A DNA stretch of 64,000 bases from Legionella_C dresdenensis (lineage in GTDB: Bacteria > Pseudomonadota > Gammaproteobacteria > Legionellales > Legionellaceae): contig NZ_JBHSAB010000001.1 of NCBI RefSeq assembly GCF_042649825.1, forward strand, positions 372,001-436,000, in the 5' to 3' direction. Positions 17,696 through 26,998 of the stretch are shown here, in pieces. The notes below the pieces were generated by a model. The model was not told where the DNA came from, did no database searches, and was given only the letters and a program-made list of their open reading frames with translations. The position numbers were made by a program, and so were the translations under genes. The stretch's first letter is position 1, and each line of letters opens with the position of its first letter.

Positions 17696-19150
17696 ATGAT
17701 GGACTCCCTGCGCTCAACCATACAGGCACTTAGGCAAAGGCAGATATCAAGTGTTGAACTGACAAATTATTATCTGCAGCGGATTGATCGTTATCAGCAT
17801 CTGAATGCGTTTATTTCACTCGACCCGGATTATGCCTTGCAACAGGCGCGTCTGGCGGATGAAGCCTTGAAGAACAACACAGCGCGACCATTAACTGGTA
17901 TTCCTGTTGCCCATAAAGATATTTTCTGCACTCACCGCTTGCCGACCACTTGCGGTTCGAAAATGCTGGAAAATTTTAATTCGCCTTATCAGGCAACCAT
18001 TGTTAACAAACTGGCTGACCAGGGCGCTATCACTCTCGGCAAAACCAATATGGATGAATTTGCCATGGGCTCAGCTAACGAAAACAGTTATTTCGGTGCA
18101 GTTAAAAACCCCTGGCATATCAATTATGTACCTGGCGGTTCTTCTGGCGGTTCTGCGGCCGCAGTAGCTGCAGGTCTTGCAGCTTTTGCCACCGGTTCAG
18201 ACACTGGCGGCTCTATCCGGCAACCAGCCGCTTTTTGTGGGATTTCAGGCATTAAGCCGACTTATGGCCTGCTGTCGCGATTTGGCATGGTTGCGTATGC
18301 ATCAAGTCTTGATCAGGCAGGCCCTATCGCCCGCAGCGCTGATGATCTGGCTATTATTCTGCAGGCTATGGCGGGCTTTGACAGCAAAGATTCGACCTCA
18401 GTCAACAAACCGGTTCCTGATTATAGTCAGGCTTTGCAACAACCGGTTAAAGGCATGCGCATTGGCTTGCCCTCCTGCTTTTTTCAGCAAGGCGTTGACT
18501 CAGTCATTCAGGAAAGAATCAGAGAAGCCGTTACCGTTTTTGAGCAGGCAGGGGCTGAGATTATTGAACTTGATCTGTCTCTCCAGCCGTTGTGGGTACC
18601 CTGCTACTACGTAATTGCCTGTGCCGAAGCGTCCTCTAATCTGTCACGCTATGACGGCCTGCGTTTCGGTTATCGCAGTCAGAATAGCGGTTCAATCCGC
18701 GAGTTAATCACGGCTTCGCGCAGTGAGGCCTTTGGCGAAGAGGTTAAACGCCGCATTTTAACCGGTACCTATGTCCTGTCTTCCGGTTATTTTGATGCCT
18801 ATTATTTAAAAGCACTGAAGGTCAGGCGGCTAATTCAGGCGGAACTGCTCGCCAATCTGGCCAAAGTCGATGTCATCCTTGGTCCAACCACGCCTGATTG
18901 CGCATTTGAATTGGGTAACAAACCCAGTGATCCGGTACAAAATTATCTGGCTGATGTTTTTACGGTTGCTGCCAATCTGGCTGGTTTACCAGCGCTTTCA
19001 ATACCCGTTGGCTTTAAAGGCCGGTTACCCGTGGGCATGCAGTTAATGGGAAATCACTTTAGCGAAGCTGCATTATTAAATCTTGCCCATTATTATCAGC
19101 AAATGACTGATTGGCATTTGGCAAAACCTGTAGAGGATAAGGCGTTATGA
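17696..19150 (+). CDS. gatA: Asp/Glu-tRNA amidotransferase subunit A
   Basis: A 484-residue amidase-signature enzyme. The Ser-cisSer-Lys triad is visible as Lys74 (PVAHKDIF), Ser149 in GGSSGGS and Ser173 in DTGGSIRQPA, with the 75- and 24-residue spacing of known GatA. It releases ammonia from glutamine for GatB. The start could be either of two adjacent ATGs at 17696 or 17699. It overlaps gatB by ATGA. asnS is present at 59 kb, so the complex most likely serves Gln-tRNA formation here; that is inference. Confidence 0.95.
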   Translation: MMDSLRSTIQALRQRQISSVELTNYYLQRIDRYQHLNAFISLDPDYALQQARLADEALKNNTARPLTGIPVAHKDIFCTHRLPTTCGSKMLENFNSPYQATIVNKLADQGAITLGKTNMDEFAMGSANENSYFGAVKNPWHINYVPGGSSGGSAAAVAAGLAAFATGSDTGGSIRQPAAFCGISGIKPTYGLLSRFGMVAYASSLDQAGPIARSADDLAIILQAMAGFDSKDSTSVNKPVPDYSQALQQPVKGMRIGLPSCFFQQGVDSVIQERIREAVTVFEQAGAEIIELDLSLQPLWVPCYYVIACAEASSNLSRYDGLRFGYRSQNSGSIRELITASRSEAFGEEVKRRILTGTYVLSSGYFDAYYLKALKVRRLIQAELLANLAKVDVILGPTTPDCAFELGNKPSDPVQNYLADVFTVAANLAGLPALSIPVGFKGRLPVGMQLMGNHFSEAALLNLAHYYQQMTDWHLAKPVEDKAL

Positions 19151-20583
19151 TGTGGGATACCGTAATTGGCCTGGAAGTGCATGTTCAGTTGCAAACCCGG
19201 TCGAAATTGTTTTCTGGCTCGGCAACCGGTTTCGGCGCTGCCCCTAATTCGCAAACTTCCTTTATAGACGCGGGCTTACCCGGAGTTTTACCGGTACTGA
19301 ACCAGCAGGCCGTCAAGATGGCTATTCAGCTTGGTATGGCTATTAATGCTGAAATCAATGATTTATCTTATTTTGAACGCAAAAACTACTTTTATCCTGA
19401 TTTACCTAAAGGCTATCAAATCAGTCAGTATCAACGCCCTATAGTCAGTAACGGGGAGCTGGCGATTGAAACCGCCAATGGCATTCAGAAAACTGTAACA
19501 ATCGTGCGCGCCCATCTTGAGGAAGATGCCGGTAAATCAATTCATGACGCTCATGCCGATTATACCGGAATTGATTTAAACCGGGCCGGCATGCCGCTGC
19601 TCGAAATTGTTACCTCGCCTTGCCTGTATTCCGCTGAAGAAGCGATTGCCTATTTAAAAGCTTTGCATCAGTTAGTACGGTTTTTAGGGATCTGTGACGG
19701 CAATATGCAAGAGGGTTCATTTCGTTGCGATGTGAATATTTCGCTGAAACCGGCAGGCGCAAGCCAGTTGGGTACGCGTACTGAATTAAAAAACCTGAAT
19801 TCGTTCCGTTTTATTGAAAAAGCAATCCGTTATGAACAGGCACGGCATCAGGATTTGCTCGAATCCGGGCTTCGGGTGGCTCAGGAAACACGGTTATTTT
19901 GCCCTGATACCGAAACAACGCAGGTTATGCGTTCAAAAGAAAACGAGCATGATTACCGTTATTTTCCTGATCCGGATCTATTACCTATCGCCATTGATTC
20001 AGAGCTTCTGACTCAGCTTAAACAGACTTTACCACTGTTGCCATGGCAAATTAAAGAACAATTAATCAATCAGGGTCAGTTAAACGCTGACGATATCGCC
20101 TTTGTGCTTTCCTCCCCTGCCGCTTATCAATTTTTTACAGCGGTAAGCGCCAACAGTGAAAGTGATCAGAAAACAATATGTAACTGGTTAAAAGGCGCCT
20201 ATGCCGCAGCTTTAAACAATAGTAATCTTGGTTTTGAAAATGCGCCTGTACCCGCAAGTGTGATGGCTGATTTGCTCAACCGTCTGCAACGTAAGGAAGT
20301 TACTGCGGCCATTGCGAAGAAGATTTTTGTAAAATTATGGGAGCAACAAGGCACTATTGATGAAATTATCAAACAGGAAAATTATAGCCAGTCAGTCGAT
20401 GACAACCAGCTTGAACCATTAATTCAGACGATTGTTCAACAACATCCTCAGCAAGCGGCCGATTATCGTAATGGTAAAGATAAGTTGCTTGGCTTCTTTG
20501 TGGGATTGGTGATGAAGCAGACAAAGGGTCAGGCTGATCCGGAGCTTGTTAATCAATTGTTGAAGAAATATCTGGCAGGATAA
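19147..20583 (+). CDS. gatB: Asp/Glu-tRNA amidotransferase subunit B
   Basis: A 478-residue GatB starting WDTVIGLEVHVQLQT, with FYPDLPKGYQISQYQ, the ATP and metal region RAHLEEDAGKS, and the C-terminal tRNA-binding YqeY-like tail. It phosphorylates misacylated Glu-tRNA(Gln) or Asp-tRNA(Asn) and transfers ammonia supplied by GatA. The length is normal. The start overlaps the gatA stop, and a second ATG follows directly at 19150. Confidence 0.95.
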   Translation: MMWDTVIGLEVHVQLQTRSKLFSGSATGFGAAPNSQTSFIDAGLPGVLPVLNQQAVKMAIQLGMAINAEINDLSYFERKNYFYPDLPKGYQISQYQRPIVSNGELAIETANGIQKTVTIVRAHLEEDAGKSIHDAHADYTGIDLNRAGMPLLEIVTSPCLYSAEEAIAYLKALHQLVRFLGICDGNMQEGSFRCDVNISLKPAGASQLGTRTELKNLNSFRFIEKAIRYEQARHQDLLESGLRVAQETRLFCPDTETTQVMRSKENEHDYRYFPDPDLLPIAIDSELLTQLKQTLPLLPWQIKEQLINQGQLNADDIAFVLSSPAAYQFFTAVSANSESDQKTICNWLKGAYAAALNNSNLGFENAPVPASVMADLLNRLQRKEVTAAIAKKIFVKLWEQQGTIDEIIKQENYSQSVDDNQLEPLIQTIVQQHPQQAADYRNGKDKLLGFFVGLVMKQTKGQADPELVNQLLKKYLAG

Positions 20584-20592
20584 CCCTTTGGA

Positions 20593-20613
20593 TACCGCGG
20601 ACAAGCCGCGGTA
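20593..20613. terminator. Palindrome between convergent gatB and L,D-transpeptidase
   Basis: TACCGCGG (20593-20600) and CCGCGGTA (20606-20613) form an 8-bp stem with loop ACAAG. No T-run follows, so it is a weak terminator or a dispersed repeat. Its place between two converging genes favours termination. Confidence 0.45.
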
Positions 20614-20645
20614 CGCAGTTGGGTCATTTTGATTCAAGATGCATC

Positions 20646-21206
20646 TTAACTATAAGGCTTAACAATTACGGTAGTGCCAATATCAATAAAGTTCTGATTC
20701 AACCATTTCGCAGCGCTTGGCAGAACACGGACACAGCCATGGCTCGCATTATAGTTAGGAACTTCATAAGCAGCGTGAATTGAATAGCCGCCATGGAAAT
20801 GCATGCAATATGGCATTCTGGCTCCGCCGCCTGTTTCTATAGGATAAATACTGGATGTACAATCCTCACCCTTTTTCGAATAAACACGGAAAGTACCGGT
20901 AACAGTTCGGCAGCCGCGGCCAACATCTTCGCAGAAATCCTTACCGCCTGACGCACTACCGGTCTGAACCAGATTCCCCTGCGCATCATAGGCGGCCCAA
21001 GCAGTTGCTTTCGGGTCGAAAATAAATACTTTTCGGCCTGTCGCCTGCCTTTTACCGGGGAAATAACCTTGTCCCTTATTGTCCGCTGTATAGTGAGCTG
21101 TATAGTGGGTATACCCACCATCATCCACGATAGCAACAGAACGATCCATTGAAGCACAAGCAGCTGTTAACGCACACAACGGTCCAATGATAAGTTGTTT
21201 TTTCAT
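20646..21206 (-). CDS. L,D-transpeptidase lipoprotein (YkuD domain)
   Basis: A 186-residue protein with a lipoprotein signal: lipobox LTAAC ending at Cys17. The YkuD catalytic motif is complete, with His144, His156 and nucleophile Cys158 in SHGCVRV. A further pair of cysteines (92 and 99) and Cys116/Cys134 may form disulfides. Such enzymes make 3-3 peptidoglycan cross-links or attach proteins to peptidoglycan in the periplasm. A strong GGGAGG site precedes the ATG. It is a single gene converging on gatB. Confidence 0.85.
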   Translation of the reverse strand: MKKQLIIGPLCALTAACASMDRSVAIVDDGGYTHYTAHYTADNKGQGYFPGKRQATGRKVFIFDPKATAWAAYDAQGNLVQTGSASGGKDFCEDVGRGCRTVTGTFRVYSKKGEDCTSSIYPIETGGGARMPYCMHFHGGYSIHAAYEVPNYNASHGCVRVLPSAAKWLNQNFIDIGTTVIVKPYS

Positions 21207-21285
21207 TGGTGCATCCTCCCTCTTTTTTTTATGTTATCGGGAGAATTCTGAATAGGTTTAGGCTTTTTTGTAAATTTTTTTAACT

Positions 21286-21678
21286 CTATGTATTTTTTAA
21301 TGATTCTTTGTGTTCGGAGGTTGGTTTTTCAATTTTTGGCAACATTGATTCAATTGCAAGCATTAATTGCTCGTCAGTGCATTCAAAACAACCACCACGT
21401 GCAGGCATTGCACCATATCCATCCACTGTATGCTGTAACAGCAGCCCAGTACCCTGTTCAAGCCGAGGCAACCAGTCCTTAGCCAGGCCTATTTTAGGCG
21501 CATTAAGTTCTATATCCGGTTTTATAGCATGGCAAGCCGCGCAAAATTCTTTAAAAATCAGCTGGCCTTCATTTTTCTGACCACGGATACTATTTAAAAA
21601 TTGTTGCGGATGATGGCTTGCACCCCAAGAGGTAATACAGTATAAAAGTGCTAAACAAAAAGCGGTATATTGGTACAT
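21286..21678 (-). CDS. Small c-type cytochrome
   Basis: A 130-residue exported protein: signal peptide (residues 1-20), haem site CAACH at 46-50, and a likely distal Met in GYGAMPARGG followed by a second cysteine pair (CFEC), as in cytochrome c5-like proteins. I start it at the ATG at 21678. The open frame reaches 21735, but those extra codons lie over a remnant of repeat family 1 and would spoil the signal peptide. It should carry electrons in the periplasm; the partner is unknown. It diverges from flgA. Confidence 0.8.
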   Translation of the reverse strand: MYQYTAFCLALLYCITSWGASHHPQQFLNSIRGQKNEGQLIFKEFCAACHAIKPDIELNAPKIGLAKDWLPRLEQGTGLLLQHTVDGYGAMPARGGCFECTDEQLMLAIESMLPKIEKPTSEHKESLKNT

Positions 21679-21752
21679 ATTAAAATCCAATAATTTTGCA
21701 GGTTGGGCCGTTTGACCAGTAAAAATGGGATACATTATAACAGGGAATACCT

Positions 21753-22460
21753 ATGTTCAGTCGTTTAATTTGCGGAATTTTATTAGTTTTAACTGCAACA
21801 CTATCATACGCCGAAGAAGAGGAACAGCAATCACTAAGCGTTCTTAGCGCTCTGGTTGAACAACATCTAATGCAGGAACTGGCAAGCCAGAATGCCAATA
21901 AAATCAGGATCAATACCGACAAAATTGACCCAAGATTGCAATTAAAAGCCTGTGCTGACGACAAACTGGAAGTATTTAACCCTCATCAGACCACTGCTCA
22001 GACCACAACTATGGGCGTTCGCTGTACTGAAAAAGAAAATCACTGGACGGTATATATTCCGGTTAAAATCACTATTATGAAACAGGTTATTGTCGCAAAC
22101 CGCGCCTTGACCAAAGGAGCCATTGTCAGCCCGCTGACCATTGACTTGCAGGAAGTTGATGTAAGCCAGTTAAAACAGGGATATTTTACCGAAGTTGATG
22201 AGGTACTGGGCATGTCCTGTAAAAGCCAAATCCAGTCAGGAACAATATTAACCCCAGCCCAACTGCAAAAACCTCTGCTGATTCATAAAGGCGAGCAAGT
22301 TACGATTCAGGCGCTTAATGAGGGGTTTAAAGTGAGCATGAGTGGAGTTGCGCTTGAAGATGGCTCAATCGGCGAGCACATTAATGTTAAAAATATTTCT
22401 TCAAAAAAGAGCATTGAAGCCAAAGTTATTGCTCCAGGCCAAGTGCAGGTTATTTTATAA
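21753..22460 (+). CDS. flgA: Flagellar P-ring assembly chaperone FlgA
   Basis: A 235-residue periplasmic protein with a signal peptide ending near SYA-EEE (residues 1-20) and the SAF-type C-terminal domain of FlgA (VVANRALTKGAIVSPLTI, then LLIHKGEQVTIQ and LEDGSIGEHINVKN). It helps FlgI build the P ring. flgM and flgN follow, the usual order in Legionella relatives. A 9-bp hairpin (22529-22551) lies between flgA and the flgM promoter and may reduce read-through. Confidence 0.9.
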   Translation: MFSRLICGILLVLTATLSYAEEEEQQSLSVLSALVEQHLMQELASQNANKIRINTDKIDPRLQLKACADDKLEVFNPHQTTAQTTTMGVRCTEKENHWTVYIPVKITIMKQVIVANRALTKGAIVSPLTIDLQEVDVSQLKQGYFTEVDEVLGMSCKSQIQSGTILTPAQLQKPLLIHKGEQVTIQALNEGFKVSMSGVALEDGSIGEHINVKNISSKKSIEAKVIAPGQVQVIL

Positions 22461-22528
22461 TGGTACAAAAAAACAACTTTTTGAAAAAAAAATATGTGAC
22501 TTTATTGTTCAAATATGTTAAAAATAAG

Positions 22529-22551
22529 TTTCGGTTAAAAAATAACCGAAA
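22529..22551. other. Hairpin between flgA and the flgM promoter
   Basis: TTTCGGTTA and TAACCGAAA pair perfectly around AAAAA. No T-run follows, so it is not a classic terminator. It lies just before the sigma-28 promoter and may attenuate flgA read-through or stabilise the 3' end of the flgA message. Confidence 0.4.
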
Positions 22552-22556
22552 TCACC

Positions 22557-22583
22557 TAAAGATTTTGTCAAGGGAGCCGATAA
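22557..22583 (+). promoter_or_regulatory. Sigma-28 (FliA) promoter for flgM-flgN
   Basis: TAAAGATT (22557-22564), 11 bases, then GCCGATAA (22576-22583). The -10 is a perfect match to the FliA consensus, the -35 differs by one base, and the spacing is exact. Transcription should begin near 22590, so flgM must start downstream, at 22613. Confidence 0.9.
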
Positions 22584-22612
22584 TAGAGATGGGTGTTCTT
22601 GAGGAAACTGTT

Positions 22613-22918
22613 ATGGTTAATTCCATTAATAATGATGCGGGCAACTTCAAGCGGGTTGACGTGGCGGACAATAGTAGTGTAGCTCCGCGTCCCCAGCCAG
22701 CAGTTAAACGCGAAAGTTACTTGCCGGAGACAAGCAACGTGAGTTTGAGCAATGCGTCGAAAGAAATTTCCGCCTTAAAAGAATTGGTTTCAAATGCACC
22801 AGATGTTGATGCAAACCGCGTTGACGATCTGAAAAAGGAAATTGAATCTGGCCATTACCAAATTGACAGTAAAGCGATTGCTAGTCGAATGATTACTGAC
22901 CTGATTAAGGTTGATTAA
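22613..22918 (+). CDS. flgM: Anti-sigma-28 factor FlgM
   Basis: A 101-residue FlgM. The C-terminal helix pair that binds sigma-28 is clear (VDANRVDDLKKEIESGHYQI, then SKAIASRMITDLI), and the N-terminus is the usual disordered export region. The start is the ATG at 22613 with GAGG 9 bases before it. An upstream frame is open to 22460, but the sigma-28 promoter lies inside it, so that extension is not translated from this promoter. FlgM holds FliA inactive until it is exported through the finished hook. Confidence 0.92.
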   Translation: MVNSINNDAGNFKRVDVADNSSVAPRPQPAVKRESYLPETSNVSLSNASKEISALKELVSNAPDVDANRVDDLKKEIESGHYQIDSKAIASRMITDLIKVD

Positions 22919-22930
22919 CAGGGAGTTTTT

Positions 22931-23422
22931 ATGCCTGAAAACAAGTTCGCACAATTAAGCAGCCTCTTACAAGGTGAAATTGCGATGGTAGAAACGATGC
23001 TTGAGATTTTGGCATCGGAAAAAGAGGCATTAATCAGTCGCGAATATGAAGCGCTGGAAAAACTGGCTAAAGACAAGGAAGATTTATCTGCAAAGCTTGA
23101 AACGAGTTGCAAAGCACGTATTGAACTGCTGCAACTGGGGAAGCATGGCTCTCCGCAACAGGCATTGCAGACCTTTCTTGCAGACGCATCCCAGGTGGAA
23201 ACTGATCAGATCAGACAGCTTAATATGCAGCTGATTGCAACCCTGGAAGACTGCCGCGAGAAAAATATTGTTAATGGCCAGGTGATTGTATCCAATATGA
23301 ATACAAGACAGGAACTGGTCAATCTCTTAAGCGGCCAAAGCGGCGAAGCCGCAGTTAATGTATATACATCAACCGGTGACGTCAAACAGGCACCCGATAA
23401 GGGACGTCACGAAGAAGCTTGA
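22931..23422 (+). CDS. flgN: Flagellar export chaperone FlgN
   Basis: A 163-residue, largely helical and charged protein with the FlgN pattern (LLQGEIAMVETMLEILASEK near the start, then heptad-like helices). FlgN keeps hook-filament junction proteins FlgK and FlgL ready for export. It follows flgM by 12 bases with GGGAG before its ATG, so it shares the sigma-28 promoter. Confidence 0.85.
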   Translation: MPENKFAQLSSLLQGEIAMVETMLEILASEKEALISREYEALEKLAKDKEDLSAKLETSCKARIELLQLGKHGSPQQALQTFLADASQVETDQIRQLNMQLIATLEDCREKNIVNGQVIVSNMNTRQELVNLLSGQSGEAAVNVYTSTGDVKQAPDKGRHEEA

Positions 23423-23435
23423 TTTTTCAAGGAGT

Positions 23436-23455
23436 GTTGGGCTTTACAGCCCAAC
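23436..23455. terminator. Hairpin after flgN (end of repeat family 2)
   Basis: GTTGGGCT and AGCCCAAC pair around TTAC. The same arms form the outer ends of repeat family 2. It lies 14 bases after flgN, between converging genes, so it probably helps end the flg message. Confidence 0.5.
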
Positions 23456-23507
23456 CTACGCTGGTTTTTATATATGTAAGTGCAGCCTAATACCCTTGCG
23501 CTGGTTT

Positions 23508-26500
23508 TCATTCAGTTAACGGGGCAAAAAAGTTAGTAATATCTTGCTCGGTTATACCAGCCATACTATTGGCATTTTCAGCTAATATCCCATCAAATAA
23601 TTGACGTTTTTTCTGTTGCATAGTCAAAATTGCTTCTTCAACGGTACCAGAACTAATTAATTTATACACAAAAACCGGATTTTTCTGACCTATACGATGG
23701 CTGCGATCAGTAGCCTGATCTTCTGCCGCCGGATTCCACCAGGGGTCATAATGAATTACGGTATCTGCCCGGGTTAAATTTAATCCTGTGCCTCCAGCCT
23801 TCAGGCTGATAAGAAACACAGGAATATCCCCCTGCTGAAAACGATTGACAATCTGCTGCCTGTTTTGAGTTTGGCCGGTCAGTTTGACATATTCATAATC
23901 CCTGGTACTCAACTCTTGCTCAATCAGCTTTAACATCGAAGTAAACTGCGAAAAAATCAGGATACGGCGGTTTTCCGCAATTAATCCGTCAAGCAATTCC
24001 ATTAATGCTTCCAGTTTGGCGGAATTGCCATGAGCAATTTCTGCTTCAGGAATGGTTAACAGCCTGGGATCACAACAGACCTGACGCAATTTTAATAAGG
24101 CATCAAGCAGAACAATATGGCTTTTACCCATACCTTGCTTTGCAATCGCGTCACGGACTTTCTTTTCCATGCTCATTCGGATAGCTTCATACAAATCCCG
24201 CTGATTACCAGACAATTCAATTAGCCGCGTCATTTCAGTTTTTTCAGGCAATTCGCTGGCAACCTGATTTTTGGTACGTCTTAACATAAATGGCTTAACT
24301 CGATTTGCCAATAAATGCCGGCGATCATTATCGCCATTCTTCTCAATCGGGACTCGGAAAAAGCGACGGAATTGCCGAGTATCTCCCAATAAACCCGGCA
24401 TTAAAAAATGAAACAGCGACCATAATTCCCCCAAATGATTTTCCAGCGGCGTTCCAGACAGGCACAAACGGTGTCTGGCCTTAAGCTGCTGGATGATCTG
24501 CGTGGTTTTGGCGCGGGCGTTTTTAATCGATTGCGCTTCATCAAGGATAAGATAATAAAAATCATACTCAATAAAACGTGCTTTATCACGCTGAATCAGG
24601 CCATAGGTTGAAATAATCAGATCATACTCTTCAAAATTGTCTTCATGCCGATCCGTACCATGGAAAACCAGAACCTTTAACTCTGGTGTAAAGCGTTTTG
24701 CCTCTTCCTGCCAGTTTCCTACCAGGCTTGTCGGGGCAACAATCAGGCAAGGTTTATGCAGCCTGCCCTGCTCTTTTTCCAGTTGCAAATGCGCCAGAGT
24801 CTGTACGGTTTTACCAAGGCCCATATCATCGGCAAGAATCCCGCCAAAACGGCATTGGCGCAGAAACTGCAGCCAGTTTAAGCCCTGTAACTGATAGTCT
24901 CTGAGCGTCGCTTTTAAGCCAGCGGGGCTATCGTATTGTTTGCAGGTCTGCATATTGACCAGTTGCTGCAATTGGTTACGCAACTGCTCGCCGCCATGCC
25001 ATCTGATTGCGGTAGCCGCGATGGCTTGCTCGGTTTCCTGCATTAGAATTAATTGATACCGGCTGATTTCCAGTTGCTGCTCATTATTAATCCGCCGGCT
25101 GCCATACTGCAGCAAAAAGCGAATCAGCGGCTTAATCCGACCCATGGTAAGCTGCAGGCGTTTACCGCCAGGCAATGCCAGACTCACGAGTCTGGTATCC
25201 GGTATGTCATCCAGGGCATTACTGTCGATTTTAGTAATTAACTCGGCAACCAGAGGAACAATACTTACTGGTTTGTTATCAACCAGAATACCAAGCTTAT
25301 AACTGAAAAAGTCATTACCCTGATCCTGAATGTCGGCAAACCATTCGACATCATCCGCCAGCAGTGTTTCATCATAAATCGGGTGTTTTAACTCTACTAC
25401 CCAGCCTTTATTTTTCAATTCAGGAATAATGTGTCGGGTAACCGGCAATAAATCCATTTCAGATTCAACATTCATCAATACATTCACATTATTGATGTTC
25501 TGATGAGTGAGCAGCTTTTCATGCACGGTTGGCCGCCTTACGGGCAACAGTTTTGAACACTCATCCTGTTTTCTGCTTTCATAAATAAAATCACGTTCTG
25601 TTTTAATTAACCTGCCATTATTTTTATGGACAATAAACGGCGTGGAATCACCCGGCCTGACTTCGCTGCCCTGATAATTAAAAACAATATCGCGGATAAA
25701 CAGGAATTGCTCCAAATCCTCATCGCTGAAATCATTTACCCTATCATCCAATTCGACTGCATCCAGGCGTAAAATGGGGGTTGGATTTTCTCTCCCGGCC
25801 TGTTCAACCTGATAAATTTCCGGCCGAGGCAAATCCGGGCTTGTCGCTGCCATCGACTCAGCGACTAAAGCGGCATGGCTTAATGGAACCGGCGGGGCCT
25901 GTAACAAAGTTTTTAGCTGATTATGATCATAAGGCAGATTCACCATGCCAAACGTTGAATCGTCCTGATTGTAATACCATAATTTATCCAGCAGAATCGT
26001 AGTAAGCGCATGCCCGTTGCTGTCAAGCACAATGCGTTGAGTACCATCAAGTTCAAGGTGCCAAAGCAATTTCGCATTTATTTCCGAGTTCAGGATCAGC
26101 GGATCACCGTCTTCCTGGTCATAGAGGTATGCCCTGTTAGTCGCCAGGATTTTTTCAAATAGTTCACTGTTTCGGATCGGCAACCGCTCAAACCAGTTAC
26201 CAACATTACATTTAAACAACAAAGCAGAAACCAGCTCTTCATCCTGAGCGGTAAAATACTGTTTTCGGCTGGGTGTTAAAGTATTAAAAATACTTTTTTT
26301 CCCTAATCCACCCCGTTTGAGCCTTTTGGCCAACGCGAGCCTGATAGTAATTCGATGCTCATAGGAATTAAGCTGCGGTTCGATTAAATAAACCAAAACC
26401 TGTGTTTTTTCAGAAGTGCCTTGAGTAGACTGCTTTTCCCGCAACGTATCCAGCCAGGCATGAAGCGTTTCTTCATCCGTGTTCCCGGCTGGCGCCGGAA

Positions 26501-26780
26501 TAACCAGGTTTTCCTTCGCCTGCAAGGCAAACAGACTGGCTGCGGCATGCTTGCAGTTCATGTTATAGGGACAAGTGCAGTGCGCTGGCTTTGCCGGCCA
26601 GTTTTTCAAGTCAATATGGATATCGTAGATATGGCTCGAACTGCCTTTAACACGAGCTTTAAGCAAACCATCACTCAGGCGGATGCTCAATACATACCCT
26701 TTTTGCTGATAGTCCTGACCTCTGATTAATACGGCAGGTAAAAACACATCAGCCATCCGCGATAAGGCTTCTTTTAGCAT
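23508..26780 (-). CDS. SWIM zinc-finger SNF2/RapA-type helicase
   Basis: A 1090-residue protein. A SWIM zinc finger is near the N-terminus (Cys68, Cys70, Cys76, His78). The SNF2 ATPase fills the C-terminal half: Walker A DDMGLGKT with Lys657, box DEAQ at 747-750, LSGTPLENHLGELWSLFHFL, and motif VI DRSHRIGQKNPVF. The middle holds a beta-rich region typical of bacterial SNF2 proteins. It probably moves along double-stranded DNA; the process is unknown. It is a single gene converging on flgN and diverging from nadE. Confidence 0.88.
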   Translation of the reverse strand: MLKEALSRMADVFLPAVLIRGQDYQQKGYVLSIRLSDGLLKARVKGSSSHIYDIHIDLKNWPAKPAHCTCPYNMNCKHAAASLFALQAKENLVIPAPAGNTDEETLHAWLDTLREKQSTQGTSEKTQVLVYLIEPQLNSYEHRITIRLALAKRLKRGGLGKKSIFNTLTPSRKQYFTAQDEELVSALLFKCNVGNWFERLPIRNSELFEKILATNRAYLYDQEDGDPLILNSEINAKLLWHLELDGTQRIVLDSNGHALTTILLDKLWYYNQDDSTFGMVNLPYDHNQLKTLLQAPPVPLSHAALVAESMAATSPDLPRPEIYQVEQAGRENPTPILRLDAVELDDRVNDFSDEDLEQFLFIRDIVFNYQGSEVRPGDSTPFIVHKNNGRLIKTERDFIYESRKQDECSKLLPVRRPTVHEKLLTHQNINNVNVLMNVESEMDLLPVTRHIIPELKNKGWVVELKHPIYDETLLADDVEWFADIQDQGNDFFSYKLGILVDNKPVSIVPLVAELITKIDSNALDDIPDTRLVSLALPGGKRLQLTMGRIKPLIRFLLQYGSRRINNEQQLEISRYQLILMQETEQAIAATAIRWHGGEQLRNQLQQLVNMQTCKQYDSPAGLKATLRDYQLQGLNWLQFLRQCRFGGILADDMGLGKTVQTLAHLQLEKEQGRLHKPCLIVAPTSLVGNWQEEAKRFTPELKVLVFHGTDRHEDNFEEYDLIISTYGLIQRDKARFIEYDFYYLILDEAQSIKNARAKTTQIIQQLKARHRLCLSGTPLENHLGELWSLFHFLMPGLLGDTRQFRRFFRVPIEKNGDNDRRHLLANRVKPFMLRRTKNQVASELPEKTEMTRLIELSGNQRDLYEAIRMSMEKKVRDAIAKQGMGKSHIVLLDALLKLRQVCCDPRLLTIPEAEIAHGNSAKLEALMELLDGLIAENRRILIFSQFTSMLKLIEQELSTRDYEYVKLTGQTQNRQQIVNRFQQGDIPVFLISLKAGGTGLNLTRADTVIHYDPWWNPAAEDQATDRSHRIGQKNPVFVYKLISSGTVEEAILTMQQKKRQLFDGILAENANSMAGITEQDITNFFAPLTE

Positions 26781-26881
26781 GTCAACCGGATTTTTTGATA
26801 AATAACCCGCAAGTATACCAAGGTTTGCTTTATTTGAATATAATGATTAGGGTATAGATATAAATCATCTTTGTAGTACGT

Positions 26882-26983
26882 GTAGGTTGGGTCGTTCCGA
26901 CCCAACATTACCCATTTTCATTCACTTCTCAGGCTCAGAGTGCTTGATAAAAAACCTTGTTGGGTCAAAACGACCCAACCTAC
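26882..26983. repeat. Repeat family 1, second copy
   Basis: The 102 bases begin GTAGGTTGGGTCGTTCC and end with the inverted copy. Both ends can fold into hairpins by themselves. It lies between the divergent SNF2 gene and nadE and leaves only 15 bases to the nadE start, so it may affect nadE transcription. Confidence 0.85.
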
Positions 26984-26998
26984 ACTTAAGAGAATTAC

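Noticed and set aside
22460..22612. N-terminal extension of flgM
   Set aside because: It includes a hairpin and the sigma-28 promoter; the predicted transcript starts after it.
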